Assembly (NCBI GenBank): GCA_947496065.1
Contig: CANMBF010000008.1
Span: 25,012-89,011, forward strand
Direction: 5' to 3'
Length of the DNA stretch: 64,000 nucleotides
Origin: Bacteroidota bacterium
Lineage (GTDB): Bacteria; Bacteroidota; Bacteroidia; NS11-12g; UBA955
Part shown: positions 8,098 to 16,474 of the stretch, piece by piece
Position numbering within the stretch: position 1 is the first letter of the stretch
Layout of the letters: each line of letters starts with the position of its first letter
Made by a program: the position numbers and the translations under genes
The notes under the pieces: model-generated
What the model was told of the DNA's origin: nothing
Database searches by the model: none
The model's input: only the letters and a program-made list of their open reading frames with translations

Positions 8098-10335
8098 ATG
8101 AAACGACTTATTGTCTTAACAATATGCTTGCTGTTCTCATGTGTTGTATTTTCTCAAACAATGCTGAGGGGAAAAGTATTCGATAAGCTTAAAAAGCCAA
8201 TCGCAAATGCAAAGCTTTTGCTCATCAATAAAGGCTTAAGTACTATCAGTGATTCTCTCGGATTTTATTCAATTGCGATTGATAGCAGTCAATCCAACTT
8301 ATTAATTGTATCTCAGAAAAATTATGTAACAGATACCTTCATAGTCAAAAATTCAACTACCTTAAACATCGAATTATACTTTATTTATGCAATAACAAAA
8401 GTGACCATAAAGGGCGATAATTCCCCTACCGCTTATATAGGATTACAAACCATAAAAACAGAAGTTATATCTTCGGGCGAGTTAAAGAAAGCAGCTTGTT
8501 GCGATTTGGCTGGCTGTTTTGAAACACAAGGCACTGTGCAACCGATGACCACAAATATCATTACCAATTCAAAGGAGTTAAGAATATTGGGTTTATCGGG
8601 CGTTTATAATCAGGTTTTGATAGATGGTATGCCTTTGATTCAAGGTCTTTCTTATACTTATGGTATTAGTAGTTTTCCAGGTACTTTAGTTGATAATATA
8701 TTTGTTGCAAAGGGCAACACCTCAGTATTGCAAGGTTATGAAAGCATGGTTGGGCAAATTAATGTGATTAGCAAGCCCGCGGACAAAGGTGAAAAACTAT
8801 TATTAAATGTATATGCCAATAGTTTTGGAGAAACCCAATACAACATTAACTATAGGTTTGGGAAAAGAAAATGGAGTAATCTTATTTCAGCGCACATGGT
8901 TCAGCCAGCGCAAAAATGGGATAGAAACAAAGACGGCTTTCTTGACTTACCAAAACTTCAACGCTATATGTTATTTGATAAATTAAAATATGGCGATGAA
9001 AATAAAAAAGGACTGAATAGCACCTTCGGTTTCAGATTGTTGGGAGAACAAAGAGTAGGTGGACAAAATAATTACAACGCACAAAACGATTTAGGAAGTA
9101 CATCTATTTATGGTCAAAAAATCAATTATCTACAATCAGAAATTTACAATAAAACGACCTATAGATTTAATTCTATAAAGAAAGTGACCTTGATTGCTTC
9201 AGGCTTTGCCCATGATCAAAATGCATGGTTTGGAACCGTTAAATATAAAGCCTTACAAAAAAATGCATATGCGAATTTGCAGTACGAGTTATCGTGGAAT
9301 GGCACTCATGATTTTAAAACAGGCATGAGCTACCGGTATTTAAATTTAAATGAAGTAGTAGGTTTTTCTGATACTAATATCAAGCGAACATTTAATGGAA
9401 ACTATCAAAAGTTGGAAATTGTTCCAGGTTTATTTGCAGAAAATACCTTTAAATGGAAGGGCGATATTATAACATTAATTACCGGCATTAGAGCCGATCA
9501 CCACAATCAATTTGGATGGCAGATAACACCTCGAACCATGTTGAAGTATGATTTAACAGATAAGTCGACATTGAGAGGTTCAGCAGGTACTGGTTGGCGT
9601 ACAGTCAATTTATTTTCGGAGAACATTGGTTTATTGGTTAGTTCGCGCAATGTAATTTTCAAAGAACAATTAAGACCAGAAAAATCATTTAATTGGGGTG
9701 TGAATTTCTTACAAAAATTCAACAAGAAACATATAGACGGTTATTTGACCATGGATTTTTATCAAACCCGTTTTATGAACCAAGTTTTTCCAGATTATGA
9801 CACCGACCCAACCAAGGCCATTGTGGCAAACTTTGGAGGCACTTCTATTTCAAACGGTTTTCAAACAGATATTACTGCAAAGTTTTATAAAACCATAGAA
9901 ACTAAAATAGCTTATAATTTTTTAGATGTCTATCGAATAGAAAACAATACTAAATTTTTATTGCCTTTCAATTCAAAACACAAAGTATTATTGGGATTAT
10001 CCTATTTACCCAAAAGTAAGAAATGGCGAGTCGATTTTTTTGCTCACTGGTTTGGTAAACAGCGCTTGCCAAATACAGATAATAATCCTTTAGAATTCAG
10101 GCAAGCAAAGACGTCGCAACCCTATGCCCTCTTTAATATGCAGGTGACTAAAAGTTGGAAAAAATTAGACCTATATGCAGGTTGCGAAAACTTGTTTAAT
10201 TTTACCCAGTCGAATCCAATCGTTAGTTGGCAAAATCCATTCAGCGCCTATTTTGACACTTCATTTAATTGGGGACCTACAAGAGGACGAGAGTTTTATA
10301 TAGGCATTAGGTATAAGCCAGGGAAGGAAAAATAG
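8098..10335 (+). CDS. TonB-dependent receptor, probable heavy-metal transporter
   Basis: The 745-residue outer-membrane receptor has a signal peptide (cleavage near VFSQ), a carboxypeptidase-like beta-sandwich domain (about residues 20-100), a plug domain with LIDGMPLIQG and GYESMVGQINVI (about 115-230) and a 22-strand-type barrel ending in aromatic residues. The plug begins with an unusual AACCDLAGCFE cluster of three cysteines, seen in Bacteroidota receptors that sit beside HMA proteins. Together with the Cys-rich and HMA-like genes just upstream, this suggests import or sensing of copper or a similar metal. The substrate is inferred from context only. No TonB/ExbBD genes are nearby. Confidence 0.88.
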   Translation: MKRLIVLTICLLFSCVVFSQTMLRGKVFDKLKKPIANAKLLLINKGLSTISDSLGFYSIAIDSSQSNLLIVSQKNYVTDTFIVKNSTTLNIELYFIYAITKVTIKGDNSPTAYIGLQTIKTEVISSGELKKAACCDLAGCFETQGTVQPMTTNIITNSKELRILGLSGVYNQVLIDGMPLIQGLSYTYGISSFPGTLVDNIFVAKGNTSVLQGYESMVGQINVISKPADKGEKLLLNVYANSFGETQYNINYRFGKRKWSNLISAHMVQPAQKWDRNKDGFLDLPKLQRYMLFDKLKYGDENKKGLNSTFGFRLLGEQRVGGQNNYNAQNDLGSTSIYGQKINYLQSEIYNKTTYRFNSIKKVTLIASGFAHDQNAWFGTVKYKALQKNAYANLQYELSWNGTHDFKTGMSYRYLNLNEVVGFSDTNIKRTFNGNYQKLEIVPGLFAENTFKWKGDIITLITGIRADHHNQFGWQITPRTMLKYDLTDKSTLRGSAGTGWRTVNLFSENIGLLVSSRNVIFKEQLRPEKSFNWGVNFLQKFNKKHIDGYLTMDFYQTRFMNQVFPDYDTDPTKAIVANFGGTSISNGFQTDITAKFYKTIETKIAYNFLDVYRIENNTKFLLPFNSKHKVLLGLSYLPKSKKWRVDFFAHWFGKQRLPNTDNNPLEFRQAKTSQPYALFNMQVTKSWKKLDLYAGCENLFNFTQSNPIVSWQNPFSAYFDTSFNWGPTRGREFYIGIRYKPGKEK

Positions 10336-10392
10336 TAGTAAGGAAATTAATTTAAAGCAAATTTGTAAACACAATTATATAGTTTTAATTAA

Positions 10393-10400
10393 TAAATTTG
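10393..10400 (+). promoter_or_regulatory. -7 promoter box for the LEA14-like gene
   Basis: TAAATTTG matches TAnnTTTG and ends 11 bases before the ATG at 10411, implying a very short leader. Confidence 0.5.
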
Positions 10401-10410
10401 TATTTCTATT

Positions 10411-10887
10411 ATGGTTAAGAAACTCATTATTCTCGTTGTATTAATTCTGGCTGGTATTGCCGCTTGGTTGTATTTCAATCCTTTTAAAGAACCAACTTTT
10501 GTCGCCATCAAAACCATTGAAGTAGTTAAGATTGAAGGCAATATAGCCGATGTGAATGCCATTGCTGTTTTCAATAACCCCAATGCCATTGAAGCGACTT
10601 TGCTCAATACCGAATTAAAAGTATTTTCTAATGATGCCTCTATTGGACACGTTTCTCAAACTGCCCTAACAACCATACAATCCAATGCTAATTTTGAAAT
10701 CCCATTGCATTTCAAAATCGACTTGGTAAAAATGGGATACAGTCAAAGTTTGGGCGGATTAATTGAAAACGCTTTGAACAAACAAAAAGTATTTCCTGTA
10801 AAATTCGATGGCTATTGTAGAATAAAAACCTTTGGCACGGTTCATAAAATTCCGATTGAATTTGCCGATGAATTAAAATTCGAATAA
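10411..10887 (+). CDS. LEA14-like (WHy domain) membrane-anchored protein
   Basis: The 158-residue protein begins with a single N-terminal membrane segment (about residues 4-22) followed by a beta-sandwich of the LEA type 2/WHy kind. The pattern of alternating hydrophobic strands, with NNPNAI after the second strand and a later strand giving EIPLHFKIDL, is the basis for the call. Such proteins are associated with desiccation or cell-envelope stress, but no precise function is known. The gene has its own -7 box and is followed by another one for the peptidase gene, so it is likely monocistronic. Confidence 0.65.
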   Translation: MVKKLIILVVLILAGIAAWLYFNPFKEPTFVAIKTIEVVKIEGNIADVNAIAVFNNPNAIEATLLNTELKVFSNDASIGHVSQTALTTIQSNANFEIPLHFKIDLVKMGYSQSLGGLIENALNKQKVFPVKFDGYCRIKTFGTVHKIPIEFADELKFE

Positions 10888-10932
10888 ATTTTTCTCCTTT
10901 AAACCATTACTCTAAAAGTCGGTAGTTTTTTG

Positions 10933-10940
10933 TAAGTTTG
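10933..10940 (+). promoter_or_regulatory. -7 promoter box for the M3 peptidase gene
   Basis: TAAGTTTG matches TAnnTTTG and ends 17 bases before the ATG at 10957. Confidence 0.5.
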
Positions 10941-10956
10941 AATACTTGTTATTCAA

Positions 10957-12663
10957 ATGAAAAATAGAACCTTTTTACCGCAGGATTTTACCATCCAAAC
11001 CTGGACTGAACTACAACCTTATTATGATCAATTAGTAGCGAAAGACATTAGCACTAAAGCTAATTTTGAAGTCTTTCTTGCCGAATTAAGCGAATTGGAA
11101 AGTGTTGTTAGCGAAGACTTGGCATGGAAGTACATTAAGATGACCTGCGATACCACCAACAAGGTATTAGAAGAAAGTTACATTGATTTTGTGACCAATA
11201 TTCAACCCAATATTGCGCCCTATGATGATCAGCTGAACCACAAAATTGCTAATTCAGAATTCAACTTTGAATTGGGAGAAAGCAGTGACTATCTCATTTA
11301 TTTCAGATCGATTAACAATGCAATTAAATTGTACCGAGAAGAGAATATTCCGATTCAAGCAGAATTACAAACCTTAGCTCAAAAATATGGCAGTATTACA
11401 GGTGGTCTTTCTGTTACAATAGAAGGAAAGGAATTAACCTTACAACAAGCGTCCAATTTTTTAAAAGAACCCGATAGAGACAAACGAAAAATGGCGTACG
11501 AAACCATTAATGAAAAACGCGCAACTGTTAAAGAAGAATTAAATGATTTATTCAATCAACTCATCGAGAAGCGCCATTTGGTGGCCACCAATACTGGCTA
11601 TTCTAATTTCAGAGATTATATGCACCAGGCCATGGGTCGCTTTGATTACAGCGTACAAGACTGTTATGATTTTCATGATGCCATTGCACTGAAAGTAGTG
11701 CCACTTTGTAGAGAACTAGACCTAGCGCGCAAGGCTACCATGCAATTAGATGTTTTAAAACCTTATGACATGGCGGTAGATCCTGAGAACAAAGCGCCAT
11801 TGAAACCCTTTACTGATGGCAAAGATTTATTGGAGAAAAGTATACAATGTTTACATACAGTTGAACCACAATTTGCAGAGAATTTAAAAATCATGGCTGA
11901 GAAAGGTTTTCTTGATTTAGAAAGCAGATTGGGTAAAGCGCCTGGAGGTTATAATTATCCTTTAGCCGAAAGCGGTATCCCCTTTATATTCATGAATGCT
12001 GCCGGCAGTTTGCGCGATGTAGAAACCATGGTGCACGAAGCTGGTCACGCAATGCACTCTTTTTTAAGCGAACCCTTGAAATTAAATGCTTTTAAAAACG
12101 CCCCTATGGAGGTTGCTGAAGTGGCGAGTATGGCCATGGAATTAATTAGCATGGAAGGTTGGGATGCCTATTTAAAAAATCCTGAAGATTTAAAACGTGC
12201 CAAAATTGAACAATTAGAAGGTGTTATTTCTACCTTGCCTTGGATTGCTACCATCGATGCTTACCAGCATTGGCTGTATACAAACCCTAATCATACCAAC
12301 GAAGAACGCACTGCCGCATGGATTGATATTGCCAAACGATTCGATACGGGTGTTGCTGACATGAGCGGTTATGAAAATTATTATGCCAACAGTTGGCAAA
12401 AGCAATTGCATTTATTCGAAGTGCCTTTTTATTATATCGAGTATGGATTTGCACAACTAGGCGCTATTGCTATTTGGCGCAATGTATTAATCAATAAAAA
12501 AGAGGGCTTAGACGCTTATCAAAACATGTTGCGTTTGGGTTATACCAAAACCATTCCTGAACTTTATGAAGCTGGCAAAGTTGAATTTAATTTCACCCCT
12601 GAATATGTGGGTGAACTCTTTGATTTTGTTTGGGCTGAATTACAAAAATTGAAAGCGAATTAA
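10957..12663 (+). CDS. M3 family oligoendopeptidase (PepF-like)
   Basis: The 568-residue cytosolic zinc peptidase cleaves short peptides. HEAGH, the HExxH zinc motif, is at residues 360-364, and the downstream helix MEVAEVASMAMELISME provides the third, glutamate ligand. An N-terminal oligoendopeptidase F domain precedes the M3 catalytic domain, and length is normal. The stop codon lies within the palindrome TTAA, which also supplies the stop of the convergent DUF2306 gene on the other strand. Confidence 0.92.
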   Translation: MKNRTFLPQDFTIQTWTELQPYYDQLVAKDISTKANFEVFLAELSELESVVSEDLAWKYIKMTCDTTNKVLEESYIDFVTNIQPNIAPYDDQLNHKIANSEFNFELGESSDYLIYFRSINNAIKLYREENIPIQAELQTLAQKYGSITGGLSVTIEGKELTLQQASNFLKEPDRDKRKMAYETINEKRATVKEELNDLFNQLIEKRHLVATNTGYSNFRDYMHQAMGRFDYSVQDCYDFHDAIALKVVPLCRELDLARKATMQLDVLKPYDMAVDPENKAPLKPFTDGKDLLEKSIQCLHTVEPQFAENLKIMAEKGFLDLESRLGKAPGGYNYPLAESGIPFIFMNAAGSLRDVETMVHEAGHAMHSFLSEPLKLNAFKNAPMEVAEVASMAMELISMEGWDAYLKNPEDLKRAKIEQLEGVISTLPWIATIDAYQHWLYTNPNHTNEERTAAWIDIAKRFDTGVADMSGYENYYANSWQKQLHLFEVPFYYIEYGFAQLGAIAIWRNVLINKKEGLDAYQNMLRLGYTKTIPELYEAGKVEFNFTPEYVGELFDFVWAELQKLKAN

Positions 12664-13340
12664 ACATTCACTTTTGTTTTGGTTTTATTTAGTAAACTAA
12701 GATGACTAAATATGATGATTTCGGCTATGCCTAAATTGACCAACCAACCTGCCCACGCCACAATGTAATACGTGTCCATTGGTGGCAACTCGAAGGTAAT
12801 GACGATAAGCCACTTAAACAAACGCAAACTGATGGCCGACAAGGTGAGCGCATAACTGCGTAACATAAAATTTTTATGCTTTTGTATTTGTCCCTTTTTA
12901 ATAAATGCATACGCTTGATAGGTGAACACCATCCATAATATTGCCAATAAACAAAAAGAGATTTGCGTAAACCATCCACCATTGGCATAGTATCCCATGA
13001 CGAGGCCTGAGGGGCCTGCTATACCAAGCACTAGACCAATGTATATTTTACCAGCGAATCGGTGAAATTTCACATACCGATTTCTTAACCAATTAGAAAA
13101 TTGGAAAAGACCTAGGATTAAAACAAATATACTGGTGTATACATGACTGAAGAAGGCCAATTGGTAATGAAAAAGTTTTATTTCTGTTTGCTTAATGTTT
13201 AAGAAAGCTACTTTAAAATTAATGGGAATGTATTGAATGGTGATGAGCCACATCAAATAAGTGAAGTAGGCAATGAAGAGAAAGAAAAGCGCCTTCCCTA
13301 GTTGTTTATAATTAAAAGTATAGTTGAAGAGGCGCATCAA
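12660..13340 (-). CDS. DUF2306 family integral membrane protein
   Basis: The 226-residue protein has about six membrane segments. The HRFAGKIYIG motif, a GPSGLVMGYYANGG loop, a conserved KHKNFMLRSYALTLSAISLR stretch and the overall length match DUF2306, a family of unknown function sometimes compared with cytochrome b561-like membrane proteins; the conserved histidines in HRFAGK and QKHKNF could bind a cofactor. Its start overlaps the stop of the YARHG lipoprotein gene by four bases, so the two are translationally coupled. The function is unknown. Confidence 0.78.
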   Translation of the reverse strand: MMRLFNYTFNYKQLGKALFFLFIAYFTYLMWLITIQYIPINFKVAFLNIKQTEIKLFHYQLAFFSHVYTSIFVLILGLFQFSNWLRNRYVKFHRFAGKIYIGLVLGIAGPSGLVMGYYANGGWFTQISFCLLAILWMVFTYQAYAFIKKGQIQKHKNFMLRSYALTLSAISLRLFKWLIVITFELPPMDTYYIVAWAGWLVNLGIAEIIIFSHLSLLNKTKTKVNV

Positions 13341-14230
13341 AAGCGACCGAAATGATCATAGTATTCCTCTGCATTTTTTTCGTAGGTCATTAACAATTCG
13401 ATGTTGTGTCTTTCTGTTGCAGATAGTTCATCGGTGATATCAGAATTCACAGGTATATACCAATCTTGGGCATCAAAAAATCTTCTGAGGGCTTTGTTTT
13501 TAAAGGCATAACCGTGTCTTGCATAAATGGCATTGCGAATAATTAACAAGTCGCCTTTCTTTAAATTCGCCACATCCGGTTCGTTTAAAAACGTATTGGA
13601 AGCGTTGATTTCATATATTTTCTGAGTCGAGGTGGCATAGTACGGTATTTCAAAAGAGTCTTCCTCGAGCATTACTTGTATTGTTTTTTTGTAATCAACA
13701 TATTCCGCTTCTTCTAAAGCTACGGTAGAATCGTATTGAAAAATGCGTCGTTTCAATTCATATATTCTGCGAACAGAATCCTTTTTATCAAAGGCCGTCC
13801 ATGTACCCCAAAGCATGGTATCGTTCATTTGAAACTTAAAAATGCCATCGTTCGCATGGTCGCCAGGCTCGCGTGCTTCTACAAAATAGCGACCGCTGTC
13901 TCTTTTAATACTGCCAGAAAAAACGCGGTAATTACCCGATACCACACTGTGACCTTCAATGCGTTCTCCAACAATTTTATCGATGGATATATTAATTTTT
14001 TTATTGTACTCAAATTCATCGTCCTCGTATATTGGGTAATCTTCGTCTTGAAAATCCATTTCAAATTTACCGACCCAAAAACCATAGAGTTTGTTGCCAT
14101 CCTCTAATACCAACTCGCCATCGGTCACTTTGGTTGACTCATCCATCGTTACATTGGCATTCTCATTTTTTATGCTGGTGCATTGCGAAAACAATAGAAT
14201 AAGGCTAAGAGAAAAAATTGATTTGAACAT
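13337..14230 (-). CDS. YARHG domain lipoprotein
   Basis: The 297-residue protein has a lipoprotein signal peptide ending in FSQC (Cys17). The C-terminal part holds the YARHG motif at residues 236-240, followed by a RRFFDAQDWY stretch, as in extracellular YARHG-domain proteins of unknown function. The middle (residues 30-190) is acidic, beta-rich and contains a repeated GxW/GTW pattern of the kind seen in small beta-barrel or lipocalin-like domains. It is encoded just upstream of, and overlapping, the DUF2306 membrane protein, suggesting a joint envelope role. A -7 promoter box lies 21 bases upstream. Confidence 0.8.
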   Translation of the reverse strand: MFKSIFSLSLILLFSQCTSIKNENANVTMDESTKVTDGELVLEDGNKLYGFWVGKFEMDFQDEDYPIYEDDEFEYNKKINISIDKIVGERIEGHSVVSGNYRVFSGSIKRDSGRYFVEAREPGDHANDGIFKFQMNDTMLWGTWTAFDKKDSVRRIYELKRRIFQYDSTVALEEAEYVDYKKTIQVMLEEDSFEIPYYATSTQKIYEINASNTFLNEPDVANLKKGDLLIIRNAIYARHGYAFKNKALRRFFDAQDWYIPVNSDITDELSATERHNIELLMTYEKNAEEYYDHFGRF

Positions 14231-14250
14231 TTTTTGATTATTTTATATTA

Positions 14251-14258
14251 CAAACTTA
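14251..14258 (-). promoter_or_regulatory. -7 promoter box for the YARHG/DUF2306 pair
   Basis: On the minus strand TAAGTTTG matches TAnnTTTG, ending 21 bases before the ATG at 14230. Confidence 0.5.
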
Positions 14259-14275
14259 AGGAATTACAACATCAA

Positions 14276-14485
14276 TTATTCATTTGAAAGCCATTCAAAA
14301 CGGGGCACTTGTTTGCCTTCAATTTCAACACTTTCATTGAACATGGTTAAAGGGCGCACCCACAGTCCCATTTCACCATACAAGGCCTGATAAACCACCA
14401 TTTCTTCCATGGTTTCGGAATGTCTTGCTGTTCCGATTACTTTGTAGAGATTGCCTTTGTAATGTTTGTAGATGCCGGGTTTCAT
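14276..14485 (-). CDS. DUF1653 domain protein
   Basis: This 69-residue protein consists almost entirely of one DUF1653 domain. It starts with PGIYKHYKGNLYKVIG, contains ETMEEMVVYQALYGE and ends with PRFEWL, all conserved in the family. DUF1653 proteins are small, soluble and of unknown function. The gene lies between the MazG-like gene (upstream, 25 bases) and the YARHG gene on the same strand. No promoter box is seen, so it is probably transcribed with the MazG-like gene. Confidence 0.85.
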   Translation of the reverse strand: MKPGIYKHYKGNLYKVIGTARHSETMEEMVVYQALYGEMGLWVRPLTMFNESVEIEGKQVPRFEWLSNE

Positions 14486-14510
14486 GTTATAAAAACGCAG
14501 TTAAGTTAGT

Positions 14511-14837
14511 TTACTTTAACTTTTCATTATCCAGATGTCTAGTAGCATCTCGATTGGTTTTCTTTTCCATATTGGCTTTGAAAGCCTCAGTGAGATTTAC
14601 GCCGGTCTGATTGGCCAGGCATATCAACACCCATAACACATCGGCTATCTCCTCTTCTAAGTTGATGTTTTTATCGCTCTCCTTAAAAGATTGCTCACCA
14701 TACCTACGCGCCATCACACGGGCCAACTCTCCTACTTCTTCCATTAAAATGGCAGTGTTGGTGAGCTCGTTGAAGTAACGCACACCAATGGTTTTGATCC
14801 ATTCATCTACCTGCTGTTGTGCTTCTTCTATGGTCAT
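14511..14837 (-). CDS. MazG-like nucleotide pyrophosphohydrolase
   Basis: The 108-residue all-alpha protein matches the MazG-like/RS21-C6 fold, which hydrolyses nucleoside triphosphates to monophosphates and pyrophosphate, often for nucleotide-pool cleaning. The metal-binding acidic motifs EEVGELARV and LEEEIADVLW are intact. Length fits the short single-domain members. It lies 46 bases downstream of porX on the same strand. Which nucleotide it prefers cannot be judged. Confidence 0.87.
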   Translation of the reverse strand: MTIEEAQQQVDEWIKTIGVRYFNELTNTAILMEEVGELARVMARRYGEQSFKESDKNINLEEEIADVLWVLICLANQTGVNLTEAFKANMEKKTNRDATRHLDNEKLK

Positions 14838-14882
14838 TTTTTCAGTTATTGGTTATATGTTATTTGTTATTAAGGAAACTGC

Positions 14883-16439
14883 TTATTTGTTTTCTAATAC
14901 GATGAAAGGTACCATCATTTCTTCCAAGGAAATACCACCATGCTGGAATGTGTTAGTATAATAATTTACGTAGTAGTTGTAATTATTGGGATAGGCAAAG
15001 AAATCGTCTTCTTTACAAACAACAAATGCCTGACTCATGTTCACTTTTGGTAAAAATGCTAATTCAGGTTTTTTAATTTCAAAAACTTCTTTGGCTTCAT
15101 ATTTTAAACTCTTGCCTTGCTTGTATCTTAAATTGGTATTCGTATTTTTATCGCCAACCACTTTAACAGGTTTTTTAACCCTTATTGAACCATGGTCGGT
15201 GGTGATTACCACTTTTACATTTTTCTCTGCAATCATTTGCATGGCTTCCCACAGCGGTGAATGTTTAAACCAACTTTCTGTTACAGAGCGATAAGCAGCT
15301 TCATTCTCCGCCAATTCGCGAACTACACTAACTTCTGTACGGGCATGGCTTAAGGCATCTACAAAATTGTAGACAATCACATTCAATTGGTTTTTGAACA
15401 TGTTGGGAATATTATTTACCATAGCATTGCCCCCATCTAAATTGGTAACCTTAGTATAACTAGTTTTTCCAGTAATACGAAGGCGTTGCATTAAATCGTT
15501 TAAGAAGTCTTCTTCGTAATTATTTTTACCCCCTTCATCCTCATCATTGCTCCATTTGGTTGGAAAACGCTTTTCAATTTCACTTGGCAACAAACCACTG
15601 AAAATAGCATTGCGGCAATATTGGGTGGTGGTTGGTAAAATAGTTAAATACTGATCTTCTTCTTCTATCTTAAATTTCTCTTTGATAATTGGCGCCAAGG
15701 TACGCCATTGATCGAGCCTCAAATTGTCAATTAATATAAAAAAAGTAGGTCGGTTATCTGATAACAATGGAACAACCTTTCTACGCATTAAATTATGGCT
15801 CATAACAGGGCCATTGTCGCCAGTAGGCTGCAAGTAACTGATGTAATTTTGCGTTACAAATTTGCAGAAATTATGATTGGCTTCTTTCTTTTGATTTTCG
15901 AAAACCTCGGCCATGCTTTTATCGGTACTTTTTTCGAGTTCCATTTCCCAATAAATAATTTTATTGTAGGCATCTTTCCATTCATCCAAGCTCAATTTAT
16001 CCATTAGCATCATACTAATGTTTCTAAAATCTTGCTGATAATTTTGTGTCGTTTTTTCGGTCACCAATCTACTTTTATCAATCAACTTTTTAATGGAATG
16101 CAAAATTTGATTGGGATTTACTGGCTTGATTAGATAATCGGCAATTTGCGATCCAATTGCATCATCCATAATATACTCCTCTTCGCTTTTGGTAATCATC
16201 ACCACTTTTACATCGGGATTAATAGCTTTGATTTGACGCAGTGTTTCTAAGCCACTGATGCCTGGCATGTTCTCATCGAGAAATACTAGGTCAGGTCGTT
16301 CAGAGATCGATTTTGCAACAGCCGCATTGCCATTGTTAACGGTTATCATCTCATAGCCTTTTTGTTCTAAGAAAAGAATATGTGGTTTGAGCAGATCAAT
16401 TTCATCATCGGCCCATAATATTTTTGTTTTTTCGTTCAT
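14883..16439 (-). CDS. porX: PorX-type response regulator with PglZ domain
   Basis: The 518-residue protein has an N-terminal receiver domain (residues 5-125) with acidic residues Asp11 and Asp12, phosphoacceptor Asp55 in FLDENMPG and switch Lys105 in LIKPVNP. The remainder is a PglZ domain of the alkaline-phosphatase fold with metal-ligand segments such as IDNLRLDQW, DALSHAR and TTDHGSI. This architecture defines PorX, which with the kinase PorY regulates and supports type IX secretion in Porphyromonas and Flavobacterium, and which has been reported to act as a zinc phosphodiesterase. It lies 35 bases downstream of the Plug-like gene, another type IX component. No porY is visible. Confidence 0.93.
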   Translation of the reverse strand: MNEKTKILWADDEIDLLKPHILFLEQKGYEMITVNNGNAAVAKSISERPDLVFLDENMPGISGLETLRQIKAINPDVKVVMITKSEEEYIMDDAIGSQIADYLIKPVNPNQILHSIKKLIDKSRLVTEKTTQNYQQDFRNISMMLMDKLSLDEWKDAYNKIIYWEMELEKSTDKSMAEVFENQKKEANHNFCKFVTQNYISYLQPTGDNGPVMSHNLMRRKVVPLLSDNRPTFFILIDNLRLDQWRTLAPIIKEKFKIEEEDQYLTILPTTTQYCRNAIFSGLLPSEIEKRFPTKWSNDEDEGGKNNYEEDFLNDLMQRLRITGKTSYTKVTNLDGGNAMVNNIPNMFKNQLNVIVYNFVDALSHARTEVSVVRELAENEAAYRSVTESWFKHSPLWEAMQMIAEKNVKVVITTDHGSIRVKKPVKVVGDKNTNTNLRYKQGKSLKYEAKEVFEIKKPELAFLPKVNMSQAFVVCKEDDFFAYPNNYNYYVNYYTNTFQHGGISLEEMMVPFIVLENK

Positions 16440-16474
16440 GCTAATTATTTGTCTTGAATAGCCAAGACCGCGTT

